DNA from: an archaeon HR01
GTDB taxonomy: Archaea > Thermoproteota > Nitrososphaeria_A > Caldarchaeales > Caldarchaeaceae
DNA: 61,160 nt
Reading direction: 5' to 3'
Assembly: GCA_002898355.1 (NCBI GenBank)
Contig: BEHD01000014.1
Location: forward strand, 1-61,160
Part shown: positions 44,028-53,515 of the stretch, one piece after another
Position numbering within the stretch: the first letter of the stretch is position 1
How the letters are laid out: every line of letters begins with the position of its first letter
The notes under the pieces: model-generated
Seen by the model: the letters and a program-made list of their open reading frames with translations, nothing else
What the model was told of the DNA's origin: nothing
Databases searched by the model: none
Position numbers and translations under genes: made by a program

Positions 44028-45399
44028 GGTGTATGCCAGCTCCGACGGCTATGTGGGCAGCCTCCAGGATGGATTCGGAATATGTTGGATGTATGTGGAT
44101 AGTTCTAGCCAAATCCTCCAAGGATACCCCAGCCTCTATAGCTAGGGCCGCCTCAGCCACTATCTCTGTGGCGTGGGGGCCTACCACCACCAACCCCCTA
44201 ACCTCTCCACTCCCCCTCTCAAAGATAATCTTGGCGAACCCCTCCGTCTCGCCCTCGGCTATAGCTCTGCCGAGCGATGATAGGGGAAACCTGGCAACAC
44301 CGATATCGCCCCCCATGGCCTTGGCCTCATCCTCACCCATCCCTATAGAGGCCACCTCAGGGTCTGTGAAGACGCCGTATGGTATGACCTTGTTATCGAA
44401 TCTAGCCTCCAACCCGGCTATACTCTCTGCGGCTACAATCCCCTGTCTGGAGGCTTTATGGGCTAGGAACGGCGGCCCCGTGACATCCCCCACAGCGTAA
44501 ATACCCTCGACGCTAGTCCTCATCTGGCTGTCAGTCCTGATATACCCTTTAGGGTCATGCTCGACACCGATCTCCGACAGTCTCTTGCACCAGGCGGTCG
44601 GCCTCTTCCCCACAGCCGACAGGATATAATCCACCTGATATCTGGCACCGTTTGAGAGGGTCACCTCCAGAGAGTCCCCCACATACCTGTGGGCGGAGAC
44701 AGTCGTGCCTAGGTGTATCTCCACACCCATCCTCTCCAGAGACCTCTTCAAGACCCTCGAGGCATCACGGTCAAAGCCCGGCAGGAGCTGGTCCATAATC
44801 TCCACAACCGACACCTTCACACCCAGCTTGGCGTATGCTGTGCCCAGCTCGAGGCCTACAGCGCCACCGCCAACAACCAGCATAGAGGCTGGCAGAGACT
44901 CTAGGAAGAGGGCTTTACTGTAGCCGATGACCCGTTTTCCATCGATGGGTAGTGATGGTAGGGAAGCCGGCTCCGTCCCCGTGGCCACCACTATCGACTC
45001 AACCCTATACCTCGCTCTGCCGCCGTTCACAACCTCCACAACTCCGGGCTCGGGGATATCCGCCACGCCGTGCAAAACCTTTACACCGTAGCTCCTCAGC
45101 AGAAAGGCTATCCCCTGCCTCAGCCTGGCTATGACCTCACGGGACTTCCTCGCATGGCCTTCCATGTTGGGTGTGAGGTTTCCTGAGGCCAGGCCGGAGT
45201 CTACCATCCTTCTGAGATGCCAGAGCTTGCTGGCATACGATATTAGATGCTTTGACGGTATACAGCCTTCGTTGGTACACTCACCGCCCAGCTCACCCTT
45301 CTCGATTAAGACGGTCTTCTTCCCCAGCTGTCCAAGCCTTATAGCGCATACATACCCACCCGGCCCACCTCCCAAAACAGCGCAGTCGTAGTCGTACAA
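44014..45399 (-). CDS. lpdA: dihydrolipoamide dehydrogenase
   Basis: A 461-residue flavoenzyme (E3) that reoxidises dihydrolipoamide with NAD. The FAD-binding GGGPGGYVCAI comes first, then the redox pair C41/C46 in GGECTNEGCIPSK, an NAD-binding VVGGGAVGLE, YAVGDVTG, and C-terminal HIHPTYSE that supplies the active-site His. Its place between E1 beta and lipB supports a 2-oxoacid dehydrogenase role. Confidence 0.95.
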   Translation of the reverse strand: MYDYDCAVLGGGPGGYVCAIRLGQLGKKTVLIEKGELGGECTNEGCIPSKHLISYASKLWHLRRMVDSGLASGNLTPNMEGHARKSREVIARLRQGIAFLLRSYGVKVLHGVADIPEPGVVEVVNGGRARYRVESIVVATGTEPASLPSLPIDGKRVIGYSKALFLESLPASMLVVGGGAVGLELGTAYAKLGVKVSVVEIMDQLLPGFDRDASRVLKRSLERMGVEIHLGTTVSAHRYVGDSLEVTLSNGARYQVDYILSAVGKRPTAWCKRLSEIGVEHDPKGYIRTDSQMRTSVEGIYAVGDVTGPPFLAHKASRQGIVAAESIAGLEARFDNKVIPYGVFTDPEVASIGMGEDEAKAMGGDIGVARFPLSSLGRAIAEGETEGFAKIIFERGSGEVRGLVVVGPHATEIVAEAALAIEAGVSLEDLARTIHIHPTYSESILEAAHIAVGAGIHHVVR

Positions 45400-45410
45400 A
45401 TGTCCACACC

Positions 45411-46385
45411 CTAGAAGCTGGCGGCTTTACGTATGGCGTCTAGGATTCTCCTCTCGTTGGGTAGATACAAGTTCTCATAGGCGTATGGGAAGGGTGTGTC
45501 ATATCCTGTAACTCTTATGATCGGTGCCTCCAGGCTGAGTAGCTCCCTCTCGGCGATGTAGGCGGCTATCTCGGCGCCGAAACCACATATCTTGGGAGCT
45601 TCGTGAACTATCACCACACGGCCCGTATTCTGGACAGTCTTGCTGATGGCCTCCCTGTCGTATGGTAGTAGGGTTCTGAGGTCCACCACCTCTACGTCAA
45701 CCCCCTCACCCGCAGCCTTCTCAGCGGCCGCCAAGGCGTCATGGACTGTCGCACCATAGGTTATAACGGAGACATCAGACCCAGGCCTGGCAGTTCTGGC
45801 AACCCCCAAAGGCACTGTGTAGTCGCCGTCAGGAACATCCTCCTTGAACGTCCTGTAAATCCTCTTAGGCTCAAAGAAGATGACAGGGTCCTCATCCCTT
45901 ATGGAGGATATCAGAAGCCCCTTGGCATCCGACGGTGTTGACGGGATAACCACCTTAAGGCCCGGTGTATGGACGAAGTATGCCTCTGGGCTCTGGGAGT
46001 GGAACTGGCCGCCCTTGACGCCTCCGCCGCATGGTGCACGGATAACCATAGGTACGGAGAACTGGCCGCCAGTCCTATACCTCATCTTGGCCACGTTGGA
46101 GACTATCTGGTCGAAGCCTCCGAAGATGAAGTCGGCGAACTGTATCTCCGCAACAGGCCTCAGACCATTCATCGCCATACCCGCCGCCACCCCTATGATG
46201 GCGGCCTCGGCCAGTGGAGTATCTATAACCCTTTCGGGCCCAAACTCCTCCAGCAGCCCCTCAGTTATAAGGAATACGCCGCCCCGCCTCCCCACATCCT
46301 CTCCCAGTACTACCACACGCTCATCCCTGCTCATCTCATAGCGTAGCGCCTGGTTGATCGCCTGGGCCATATTCAAAAGCGCCAT
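45411..46385 (-). CDS. 2-oxoacid dehydrogenase E1 beta subunit
   Basis: A 324-residue transketolase-like beta subunit. It has [12 protein letters not shown] and [21 protein letters not shown] at the TPP-binding part and the C-terminal fold with [13 protein letters not shown]. It forms the E1 heterotetramer with an alpha subunit, which is not in the window. The specificity (pyruvate or branched-chain 2-oxoacids) cannot be read. ATG 46385 lies one base after the lipA stop; the upstream start 46397 overlaps lipA. Confidence 0.93.
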   Translation of the reverse strand: MALLNMAQAINQALRYEMSRDERVVVLGEDVGRRGGVFLITEGLLEEFGPERVIDTPLAEAAIIGVAAGMAMNGLRPVAEIQFADFIFGGFDQIVSNVAKMRYRTGGQFSVPMVIRAPCGGGVKGGQFHSQSPEAYFVHTPGLKVVIPSTPSDAKGLLISSIRDEDPVIFFEPKRIYRTFKEDVPDGDYTVPLGVARTARPGSDVSVITYGATVHDALAAAEKAAGEGVDVEVVDLRTLLPYDREAISKTVQNTGRVVIVHEAPKICGFGAEIAAYIAERELLSLEAPIIRVTGYDTPFPYAYENLYLPNERRILDAIRKAASF

Positions 46386-46386
46386 A

Positions 46387-47289
46387 TCATGAAACACCCT
46401 GAGACCCCGGCTTACGCCTCGCCGCCAAAGCCATCATGAAGTGTTCCCCGGCCCTGTAGGAGCTCCTCACTAGGGGGCCTGAGGCTACGTATAGGAACCC
46501 CATCTCCAAGGCGTCATTCCGCAGCTTTTCGAAGACCTCCGGATGCACATACTCCACAACGGGTAGATGCCGGAGGGTTGGCCTCAGATACTGCCCCAGC
46601 GTAACTATGTCAACCGATGCAGACCGGAGAACCCTCAGCGTATCCAAGACCTCATCATATCTCTCCCCCAGGCCCAGCATGATGGATGACTTGGTGTATA
46701 TCTTCACATCCATCTCCTTGACCATTCGGAGGACATCCACCGACTGCTGGAATGAGGCCCTCCTATCCCTCACCAAAGGTGTGAGACGGGGGACGGTCTC
46801 GACGTTATGGGCTATCACGTCCGGTCTCGACTCTACAACCTTCGCCAAGGCATCTCGGGAGCCGTTGAAGTCAGGTATCAGCGTCTCCACCAATATCCCG
46901 CCGTCATATCTCTTGATGGCTCTAACGGTCTCCGCAAAATGGGCCGCCCCACCGTCTTCTAGGTCGTCCCGGCAGACCGATGTCAAGACAACGTATTTCA
47001 GACCCATCTCCGAGACAGCCCTGGCCACCAGCTCCGGCTCCTCCATCTCCACCACGCCGCCGGGATGGCCTGTCTTGACGGCGCAGAACCTACAGCCACG
47101 GGTGCATATATCGCCCAACAACATGATGGTGGCAGTCCCCCCACCCCAGCACTCAGCTAGGTTTGGGCAGAGGGCCTCCTCACAGACTGTGTGGAGGAGG
47201 TTCCGCCTTAAAATATTCCTTACACGCATATATTCGGGCCCCGCCGGTATCCTCGACTTTATCCAGGATGGCTTGGATAGGGTCTGCAT
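46387..47289 (-). CDS. lipA: lipoyl synthase LipA
   Basis: A 300-residue radical SAM enzyme that inserts two sulfurs into octanoyl-protein. Both [4Fe-4S] clusters are bound: the auxiliary one by C36, C41 and C47 ([12 protein letters not shown]) and the radical SAM one by C62, C66 and C69 (CTRGCRFC). RSSYRAGEH near the C terminus holds the conserved serine ligand. It is the first gene of the lipoate operon, with TTAAAAAC about 27 nt before its start. Confidence 0.96.
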   Translation of the reverse strand: MQTLSKPSWIKSRIPAGPEYMRVRNILRRNLLHTVCEEALCPNLAECWGGGTATIMLLGDICTRGCRFCAVKTGHPGGVVEMEEPELVARAVSEMGLKYVVLTSVCRDDLEDGGAAHFAETVRAIKRYDGGILVETLIPDFNGSRDALAKVVESRPDVIAHNVETVPRLTPLVRDRRASFQQSVDVLRMVKEMDVKIYTKSSIMLGLGERYDEVLDTLRVLRSASVDIVTLGQYLRPTLRHLPVVEYVHPEVFEKLRNDALEMGFLYVASGPLVRSSYRAGEHFMMALAARRKPGSQGVS

Positions 47290-47356
47290 ATCTGGTCTAT
47301 TCTCCTCTACGATAGTTTTTAAGCATATATTTCCCTTATAGATATGGGATAGATGG

Positions 47357-47803
47357 ATGGAAACCAGAGGTATAGCCTATGAAAAGTCTGCAGGAGCCGT
47401 CATCTTCTATCAAGACACCTCCAAGCTGTTGTTCCTCCTTCTCAGATATGGGAAGGGTCACTGGGATTTCCCTAAGGGGCATATTGAGGACCAAGAGGAT
47501 GAGAAGGATACCGTTAGGAGGGAGGTTAGGGAGGAGACAGGGATAGAGGATATAGAGATACTGCCTGACTTTCGGAAGACCATCCAGTACAAGTATAGGA
47601 AGGATAAGCTACTGGTTAGGAAGGAAGTTGTATTCTATCTGGGTAGGGCCAAGACCTTGAACGTGGTGCTCTCACCAGAGCATAGGGACTATGCGTGGCT
47701 CAGCTATGAGAGGGCTTTGGAGAGGCTTACATTCGAGACCGCCAGACAGACCCTAATAGACGCCCATAAAGCCCTAGCAGCCAAGCTGGGACTTCAGACT
47801 TAA
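47357..47803 (+). CDS. Nudix hydrolase (Ap4A-type)
   Basis: A 148-residue Nudix protein. The Nudix box lies at 41-63 (GHIEDQEDEKDTVRREVREETG), with SAGAVIF before it and DFPKG leading in. The short length and KGHWDFPKGHIE resemble diadenosine tetraphosphate hydrolases. It is divergent from lipA over a 67-nt shared gap. Confidence 0.9.
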   Translation: METRGIAYEKSAGAVIFYQDTSKLLFLLLRYGKGHWDFPKGHIEDQEDEKDTVRREVREETGIEDIEILPDFRKTIQYKYRKDKLLVRKEVVFYLGRAKTLNVVLSPEHRDYAWLSYERALERLTFETARQTLIDAHKALAAKLGLQT

Positions 47804-47840
47804 AGACCGGAGAAAACCCAAGCCGATAGGTGATTCAGGA

Positions 47841-49538
47841 TTGGGAAGGTTGACGGCCTCAGCTCTAGCGGCTATGCTGGTTTTGCTCGGATTTCAGATA
47901 GCTGTGGGACAGGGGCAGACCCTGCAGGTCCATGTGATTACGCCGGATGGTGTGGGGAGGCAGGGGATAACCGTGACAGTCGCCCTGGGAACCCTCACCG
48001 CCAGGGCTGTGACCAACGCCACGGGATGGGCGACGTTCGCAGACCTCCAGCCCGGCCAACACATTGTAACAGCCTACATATCAGATATAGCCCTCAACAC
48101 AACCACCGTCGACATCCCCTCGGTGAGTAGCCTGGTCCTAGTTGTGCAGCTGGGGAAACTGGACGTAGCTGTTAGAGATTTGGGGGGTAGGCCGGTGGGG
48201 AACATCCCCGTAACACTCACATCGGCCAACAACATGATATCTACAACGGTCCGCACCAACGCATCGGGCGTCGCCACATTCCCCAACATACCCTACAGCA
48301 GCCTATCCTCGATAGGAGGGCCGTATAAGATAAGGGTGGTTAAGGAGGGGATAACGGTGGCGTCATCGGAGGCCATCCTGGAGGAGCCCTCCTCCACCCA
48401 CACAGTGGAGGCTAAACTCTTCAACCTGAACATTACAGCCAGAGACAGGGCTGGAAACATCCTGAAGGGCCAGGCCAGCATCCACCTGAAGGCTGGAAAC
48501 TTCTCCCAGCAAGCCGCTATTCAAGAAGGTATAGCAGCCTTCACGGGCCTCATCTCCTCAGAGCTTGTGGGAGAGTACATGGTATGGACTACGTTGCGGA
48601 TAGAGAGGGTGGATGTCACTGTACAGAACACCACCATCTCCCTAAGCCGGGACCTGAGCCTGGAGTTTTCTGTTGATGTAGGGAATGTGGTGGCGAAAGT
48701 CTTGGATAGTAATGGAGAACCCCTGCCCAACATAGTGTTGGTGATATCCTCAGCGAGGCTGGGCGACTTCGTAGGCGGGAGGACCGACAGCTCCGGACAG
48801 CTGAGGTTGGAGACTATACCCCTATCCACAACCGTCGGAGGGGTATACAACATCACCGCCTATAGGGGGAGGTCTGTCGTGGCCTCACAGCCCCTCAACC
48901 TAGTCTCCGGCGAGACCAGTATAGAGTTGGTTATCCCGCTCAAATCGGTGAGGGTTAATGTGGTGGATTCTAGGGGTGAGCCGTTGTCGGGTGTGGAGGT
49001 CTCCATAAAAGACCCCCTCACCGGAAGGAGTTCGACCGGCCTCACGGACTCGGGCGGGTCGGTGGGGTTGACCGCCTTCTCAGGCCCTAACACCCTGTCG
49101 GCAACTTACAGGGGGTTGGTGGTGTATAACCAGACCAGAAGCGTCGGCGATGAGCAGATAAATTTGAGGCTTCTGTCCGTGAACTTCCCCATAACGGTCA
49201 GGGTCTTGGACGGCCTAGGCCGCTACGCCGCAGGCTTGAAGGCCGTAGTCGAAATCGATAACAAAAGAGTATTTGACGGCGCCCTACCAGCAGGGCCGCT
49301 GGTCATCAATTCAGAGCTCCCGGCTGATGTTAGGGTTGACGTGCTGTCAGACGGCCTTCTCCTGGCTAGGAAGACTGCGCATCTCTCGGAGGAGAGCGTG
49401 TTTGAGATAAGGTTTAGTGACTACATCCTTCTAGGTCAAACCCTTATCCCCATGGAGTTCTTCTTGGCTGGGGTTGTTGCGGTGCTCACCGGTATTGTAT
49501 GGGTTGTTGTTAAGCCTTGGCGGTTAAGGCAACCCTAA
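47841..49538 (+). CDS. secreted/anchored surface protein with six Ig-like repeats
   Basis: A 565-residue protein. A signal peptide (about residues 1-24) is followed by six tandem beta-sandwich domains of about 80-90 residues, each starting with a strand such as KLDVAVRDLGGRPV, SVRVNVVDSRGEPLSGV or FPITVRVLDGLGRYAAG. A C-terminal membrane helix (about 538-558) and basic tail anchor it. The domains resemble carboxypeptidase-regulatory-like/Cna-B repeats. It is probably on the cell surface; function unknown. TTG start. Confidence 0.8.
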   Translation: MGRLTASALAAMLVLLGFQIAVGQGQTLQVHVITPDGVGRQGITVTVALGTLTARAVTNATGWATFADLQPGQHIVTAYISDIALNTTTVDIPSVSSLVLVVQLGKLDVAVRDLGGRPVGNIPVTLTSANNMISTTVRTNASGVATFPNIPYSSLSSIGGPYKIRVVKEGITVASSEAILEEPSSTHTVEAKLFNLNITARDRAGNILKGQASIHLKAGNFSQQAAIQEGIAAFTGLISSELVGEYMVWTTLRIERVDVTVQNTTISLSRDLSLEFSVDVGNVVAKVLDSNGEPLPNIVLVISSARLGDFVGGRTDSSGQLRLETIPLSTTVGGVYNITAYRGRSVVASQPLNLVSGETSIELVIPLKSVRVNVVDSRGEPLSGVEVSIKDPLTGRSSTGLTDSGGSVGLTAFSGPNTLSATYRGLVVYNQTRSVGDEQINLRLLSVNFPITVRVLDGLGRYAAGLKAVVEIDNKRVFDGALPAGPLVINSELPADVRVDVLSDGLLLARKTAHLSEESVFEIRFSDYILLGQTLIPMEFFLAGVVAVLTGIVWVVVKPWRLRQP

Positions 49539-49888
49539 TATCCCGGGAAAACATCTACGTCTTGTCCGATTTGCGTGGAGGGCCGGAATTGCAGACCTGG
49601 ACACTGAGCAGGGAACCGACCCCAATATGCAACCCACTGTGCAGGTTTTTCAGATGCGCCAAGAAGGCTCTTGATTTCAAGCGGAACCCGCCGTGGTGTA
49701 ACTGGGTTGAGGCACCTTGTATAGGCTACCAGTGCCCCTACGCCCAATGTATCCAAGCCAAGCTGCTGCCCGATGGGAGATGCGGCCTATTCGTCAAGAG
49801 GAAGACCAGCGAGGTGGAGGAGGTAGCGGATATAAAGAATCTTGCAGCGACAAGGGCTAGGAGAAAGCTTGACAAGCTGGGCCTTTAA
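49517..49888 (+). CDS. cysteine-rich protein of unknown function (123 aa)
   Basis: Eight cysteines are spaced as C-x3-C-x4-C-x13-C-x6-C-x4-C-x4-C-x10-C between residues 38 and 89, suggesting a metal or FeS site. The tail is basic and helical. The frame runs into the CofE frame with only the TAA at 49886-49888 between them, so a fusion in relatives is conceivable. TTG start overlapping the surface gene by 22 nt. I recognise no family. Confidence 0.7.
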   Translation: MAVKATLISRENIYVLSDLRGGPELQTWTLSREPTPICNPLCRFFRCAKKALDFKRNPPWCNWVEAPCIGYQCPYAQCIQAKLLPDGRCGLFVKRKTSEVEEVADIKNLAATRARRKLDKLGL

Positions 49889-49900
49889 CGGTGTTTCCGT

Positions 49901-50656
49901 CTGAGAAGAATCGAAGTCCTGGCCATACCGGGCATACCGATAGTGGGGAAGGGTGATAACATAGCTGAGATAATTTTCTCATCGGCAACCCGTGCAGCTA
50001 TAGTGTTCCAGGACTATGACATAGTTGTCATCTCCCACACCATAGTCTCAAGGGCTGAGGGAAGGCTGGTAGACCTCAGAACCATTAACCCCTCCGCCGA
50101 AGCCTTGGAGATTGCGGAGAAGACGGGGAAGGATGCTAGACATGTTGAGGTCATTCTGAGGGAGAGCAAGCGAATCCTCCGGGTGGAGAGGGGTGTCATA
50201 ATCTCGGAGAGCAGGCACGGCATTATCTCGGCTAATGCAGGTGTCGACGCATCCAACGCCGGCGGTGTTGACTATGTGATAACACTGCCCGAGGACCCAG
50301 ACATCTCGGCGGCTAGAATTAGGCAGGACCTGAAACGGCTGACCGGTAAAGAGCTGGCGGTGATAATATGCGATACATCCGGACGGCCCTTCCGTAGGGG
50401 GACGGTGAACATTGCGATAGGCTGTAGCGGTATCAACCCCCTATGGGATAGGAGGGGTGAGAAGGACCTCTTCGGGAGAACCCTGACATCTAAGATAACG
50501 TGTGTGGCCGATGAGATAGCCTCCGCCGCCGAGCTGGTGATTGGGCAGGCCGATGAAGGAACCCCAGTGGCTCTAGTGCGGGGATATCTCTTCAAGCCTG
50601 GGGAGGTGCCGGCCAGGGCCATAATACGCCCCGATGAGGAGAACCTGTTCAAATAG
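49901..50656 (+). CDS. cofE: F420-0:gamma-glutamyl ligase CofE
   Basis: A CofE that adds glutamate to coenzyme F420-0. The N terminus RRIEVLAIPGIPIVGKGDN matches the family and needs a start before GTG 49943, yet no ATG, GTG or TTG lies between the preceding stop and 49943. The only candidate is CTG 49901, with GGTG upstream. Core motifs: SHTIVSRAEGR, RHGIISANAGVD, DTSGRPFRRG and CSGI. It follows the cysteine-rich gene. Confidence 0.9.
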   Translation: MRRIEVLAIPGIPIVGKGDNIAEIIFSSATRAAIVFQDYDIVVISHTIVSRAEGRLVDLRTINPSAEALEIAEKTGKDARHVEVILRESKRILRVERGVIISESRHGIISANAGVDASNAGGVDYVITLPEDPDISAARIRQDLKRLTGKELAVIICDTSGRPFRRGTVNIAIGCSGINPLWDRRGEKDLFGRTLTSKITCVADEIASAAELVIGQADEGTPVALVRGYLFKPGEVPARAIIRPDEENLFK

Positions 50657-50696
50657 GATGCGTAAAGATTTTTAGCAAAGCGGTGGCGGTATATCC

Positions 50697-51221
50697 ATGC
50701 GCTTCAACAATATTGAGCTGGAGAAGGTGGAGAATTTCATCAGGGAGGTTAGGGCCGACAGCGGTAAAGCCGTCAAGCTGAATGAGATAAGGGGGAGGTG
50801 GCTGCTGGATGATGTGGAGAAGCAGTTCGAGGCTGTGGCCAAGACGGAGAAGGGCGAGTTCCGGATGGAGGCCGATAACCCATCCTTCATGGGTGGTGGG
50901 GGGAACAGACCCGGCCCCATGCTGTACTGCCTCATGGGCATAGCCTCATGCTTCATGGCGACATTCGTCGCCGTAGCCACTGAGAAGAGAATACCGCTGA
51001 AGAAGGCTGAGATAGCGGCCAGCTGCGAGCTGGACATGGCCAGGGTGGCCGGTCTTTCAGACAATCCACCCATCCGACGCATAACACTAGAACTCTCGGT
51101 AGACTCTGAGAGGCCTGGGGAGGATTTGGAGCAGGTCCTCAACGAGGCCGCCAACAGATGCCCAGCCATCTACACGTTACGGACACCTCTAGAGCCTATA
51201 ATAAGGCTGGCCAGCCCATAG
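50697..51221 (+). CDS. OsmC-family peroxidase-like protein
   Basis: A 174-residue OsmC-like protein. The two redox cysteines are C85 in IASC and C155 in NRCPAIYT. The middle GGGNRPGPMLYCLMG is the typical OsmC segment. Such proteins reduce organic peroxides or handle sulfane sulfur. The gene is followed 8 nt later by the nuclease gene. A GGTGG site precedes the start. Confidence 0.85.
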   Translation: MRFNNIELEKVENFIREVRADSGKAVKLNEIRGRWLLDDVEKQFEAVAKTEKGEFRMEADNPSFMGGGGNRPGPMLYCLMGIASCFMATFVAVATEKRIPLKKAEIAASCELDMARVAGLSDNPPIRRITLELSVDSERPGEDLEQVLNEAANRCPAIYTLRTPLEPIIRLASP

Positions 51222-51229
51222 TACCGGAG

Positions 51230-51919
51230 ATGGAGCCGACCTCCAGGGAGCATATATCAAGGATATTGCTGGCAGCCTTGGAGGAGACAGCCGAAGGATT
51301 CTACAACATAGACAAGATAGCTGAGAGGTCGAGGGTCAGCTCGGAATCTGTCCGTAGGGTCCTCTCCAGGTTTGGAGGTGAGAAGGCCCACCGTATCATC
51401 TTGGCGGTCGCAGCGTTGAAGGCTGGCTGCGAGCCTTCCAAGGTGGTGAGAAACCTTACATGGAGGGAGATGGAGGACTTCGCCAGAGAGATAGGGGGGA
51501 GGGCGGGATATCAGCACCTCGAAAACATATACTTCGGCTTGGGGGGTCGAAGGTTCCAGATAGACCTAATCCTATGGCGTTATCGAGTCATCCTAGTTGT
51601 TGACTGCAAAAGATGGAAGAAGCCTTTGGCGGGAGAGACGTTGAGGTCTGTCAGCTTGAGGCATGAGGATAGATGTAGGGCTCTGGCGAAATATCTCGAA
51701 GCAACCATCCCCGGCAACAACAGAGTATCGTTCCAGCCTGTAGTAGTATCCGTCTACGAGCCCTCAACCCGTCTCTCAGGCATAACCCACGTCGTCCCAG
51801 TCGACACCCTGATAAATTACCTCAACACATTCGATTACGGCTATAGCTCTGGAGGTATTTCAGCGTCTCTACACCTCCGATGGTCCGAGTTGTTGAAGGC
51901 TATGCTAGGCCGGCGTTAA
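51230..51919 (+). CDS. winged-helix plus PD-(D/E)XK nuclease-like protein
   Basis: A 229-residue protein. Residues 1-60 look like a helix-turn-helix (YNIDKIAERSRVSSESVRRVL). Residues 100-200 hold a restriction-endonuclease-like core: D112 in FQIDLILW and D125-C-K127 in VILVVDCKRW match the PD...(D/E)xK pattern. This family could cut DNA or be a nuclease-like sensor. ATG 51230 is chosen over the longer frame from 51158. It stands between OsmC and HIT genes; no methyltransferase is nearby. Confidence 0.75.
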   Translation: MEPTSREHISRILLAALEETAEGFYNIDKIAERSRVSSESVRRVLSRFGGEKAHRIILAVAALKAGCEPSKVVRNLTWREMEDFAREIGGRAGYQHLENIYFGLGGRRFQIDLILWRYRVILVVDCKRWKKPLAGETLRSVSLRHEDRCRALAKYLEATIPGNNRVSFQPVVVSVYEPSTRLSGITHVVPVDTLINYLNTFDYGYSSGGISASLHLRWSELLKAMLGRR

Positions 51920-51947
51920 TCTTTTAATCCTATGCTGAGATGGCTTC

Positions 51948-52463
51948 ATGAGGTGTGGTGGCGTGGATAGATTATGGGCGCCGTGGCGTATCGAATACAT
52001 CAAGGGGGCCAAAGATGAGGAGGGTTGCATCTTCTGCGAGATAAGACGTGACAGGGCTGACGATAAAAGGCTTGTCCTCCTGAGAGGGCGACACTCATAC
52101 ATCGTCATGAACACCTACCCCTACAACAACGGACACGTCTTGGTAACCCCCTACAGACACGTCCCCAACATCACCGACCTCAGCGGAGACGAGCTCACAG
52201 ACATGATGCATCTCATATCCTACTCTGTGAGGCTTCTCCGCCACGTCCTAAACCCTGACGGCTTCAACCTTGGCGCCAACCTGGGAAGGGTTGCGGGCGC
52301 AGGCATAGTAGACCATGTCCACTTCCACGTGGTTCCTAGATGGAAGGGTGACACCAACTACATGACAACGGTCGCTGAGACCAGGGTTCTCCCCGAGGAC
52401 CTAAGGTCAACCTACAGCAGGCTGTTGAATGGGGTGCAGGAGCTCGGTACCGCCTACCGTTAA
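51948..52463 (+). CDS. HIT-family hydrolase
   Basis: A 171-residue histidine-triad protein. The triad H123/H125/H127 lies in VDHVHFHVVPRW, and an Fhit/Ap4A-type zinc site is suggested by CIFC at 27-30. These enzymes split dinucleoside polyphosphates or nucleoside phosphoramidates. The start lies 28 nt after the nuclease stop. The 3' end overlaps tyw1 by 57 nt in convergent orientation. Confidence 0.9.
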   Translation: MRCGGVDRLWAPWRIEYIKGAKDEEGCIFCEIRRDRADDKRLVLLRGRHSYIVMNTYPYNNGHVLVTPYRHVPNITDLSGDELTDMMHLISYSVRLLRHVLNPDGFNLGANLGRVAGAGIVDHVHFHVVPRWKGDTNYMTTVAETRVLPEDLRSTYSRLLNGVQELGTAYR

Positions 52464-53468
52464 AACCCTATCCCTCATCTCCCTGAAGTAGGGTGACTCT
52501 GGGTTGGCTAGGAGAACCACACGGCTTACCGCATCCTCTGTGACCTTCTCATATCCAAGTATCCTTGCCAGACGCTCACCAAACTCCCTCAACTCCTCCA
52601 GCGATGGCATATTCTCTCTCTTCAGCCTCTTCTGAGACTCACCGACATGGGTGTATCCCTTACACTCCACATAGTCTGGAGAGGCAATCCTGATGAGGTC
52701 GGCGTATTTCTCAGGGGAGTGCATGTTGTAGTCCTTCACAAGTGTTAGCCGTATTATCTTCCTGCATCTCATCTCCCTGATAATCTCCAGCGACTGCATC
52801 ACCCGCTCCCAGCTATCAGGTATCAGCGGCTTATTGGTCCTGATATGTGTCTCCCTGTCGGGGCCGTAGAGGCTTAGATATATCGTGGTCGGCTCGGCGC
52901 CTTCCCTAAGCTTTCGAAGACTTTCCGGCATCGTTCCATTGGTCACCAGGAAGGTCGTCATCCCCCGCCTGGCAGCCTCCTTGATAAGCCCGTCTAGGTG
53001 GGGATAGAGGGTGGGCTCGCCGTCCAGCGATATCGCTATATGCCTCGGGTTCAACGCCTCCTTAAACCTCTCCCTCGAAACCTTCGGATTACCTCCAAAG
53101 CCTGAGAGAAGCTCCCTCTGAGCCTTTATAATCCCGTCCAAAATCTCCGACGGACTCTCCCAGACGCCTCCAAATGGTTCAACACGGTTGGGCGTGTGAA
53201 ACCTCCAGCAGAAAACACACATCATATTACAGTATTGGACCGAGGGGGTCATCTGGATACATCTATGGCTATCTATACCATACCAGCTCTTGTAGCACAT
53301 CTTCCCACCCCTCAAGGCAGATTTGGTCCAATGGCAGACCTTCACGGCTGAGTGGCTCCCCACTATCCGATATCCTGCAGCAACAAATTTCTCCAGATTT
53401 CTCACTTCCTCCCTGACCCGTCTCCCAGCCACTGGATTGGACTGTATTGTCTGGCTCAACCGCCCCAC
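52407..53468 (-). CDS. taw1: wyosine-forming radical SAM enzyme TYW1
   Basis: A 353-residue radical SAM enzyme with its cluster motif CNMMCVFC (C80, C84, C87). It converts N1-methylguanosine in tRNA-Phe to the tricyclic imG-14. A second FeS cluster is likely from C58/C70 and the SALRGGKMC segment. The GTG start at 53468 is uncertain: TTG at 53459 is closer to the correct distance from the shared TATA box. Confidence 0.93.
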   Translation of the reverse strand: MGRLSQTIQSNPVAGRRVREEVRNLEKFVAAGYRIVGSHSAVKVCHWTKSALRGGKMCYKSWYGIDSHRCIQMTPSVQYCNMMCVFCWRFHTPNRVEPFGGVWESPSEILDGIIKAQRELLSGFGGNPKVSRERFKEALNPRHIAISLDGEPTLYPHLDGLIKEAARRGMTTFLVTNGTMPESLRKLREGAEPTTIYLSLYGPDRETHIRTNKPLIPDSWERVMQSLEIIREMRCRKIIRLTLVKDYNMHSPEKYADLIRIASPDYVECKGYTHVGESQKRLKRENMPSLEELREFGERLARILGYEKVTEDAVSRVVLLANPESPYFREMRDRVLTVGGTELLHPIQQPAVG

Positions 53469-53484
53469 ACATTCTAAAAGCCCA

Positions 53485-53492
53485 TTTAAATA
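53485..53492. promoter_or_regulatory. shared TATA box between tyw1 and pfkB
   Basis: TTTAAATA lies 24-31 nt before the PfkB ATG at 53516. Read on the minus strand the same box sits 17-25 nt before the tyw1 GTG and about 26 nt before the TTG at 53459. One AT-rich box may serve both genes. Confidence 0.5.
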
Positions 53493-53515
53493 CTAATCCG
53501 TTCAACCGGTTCCAG

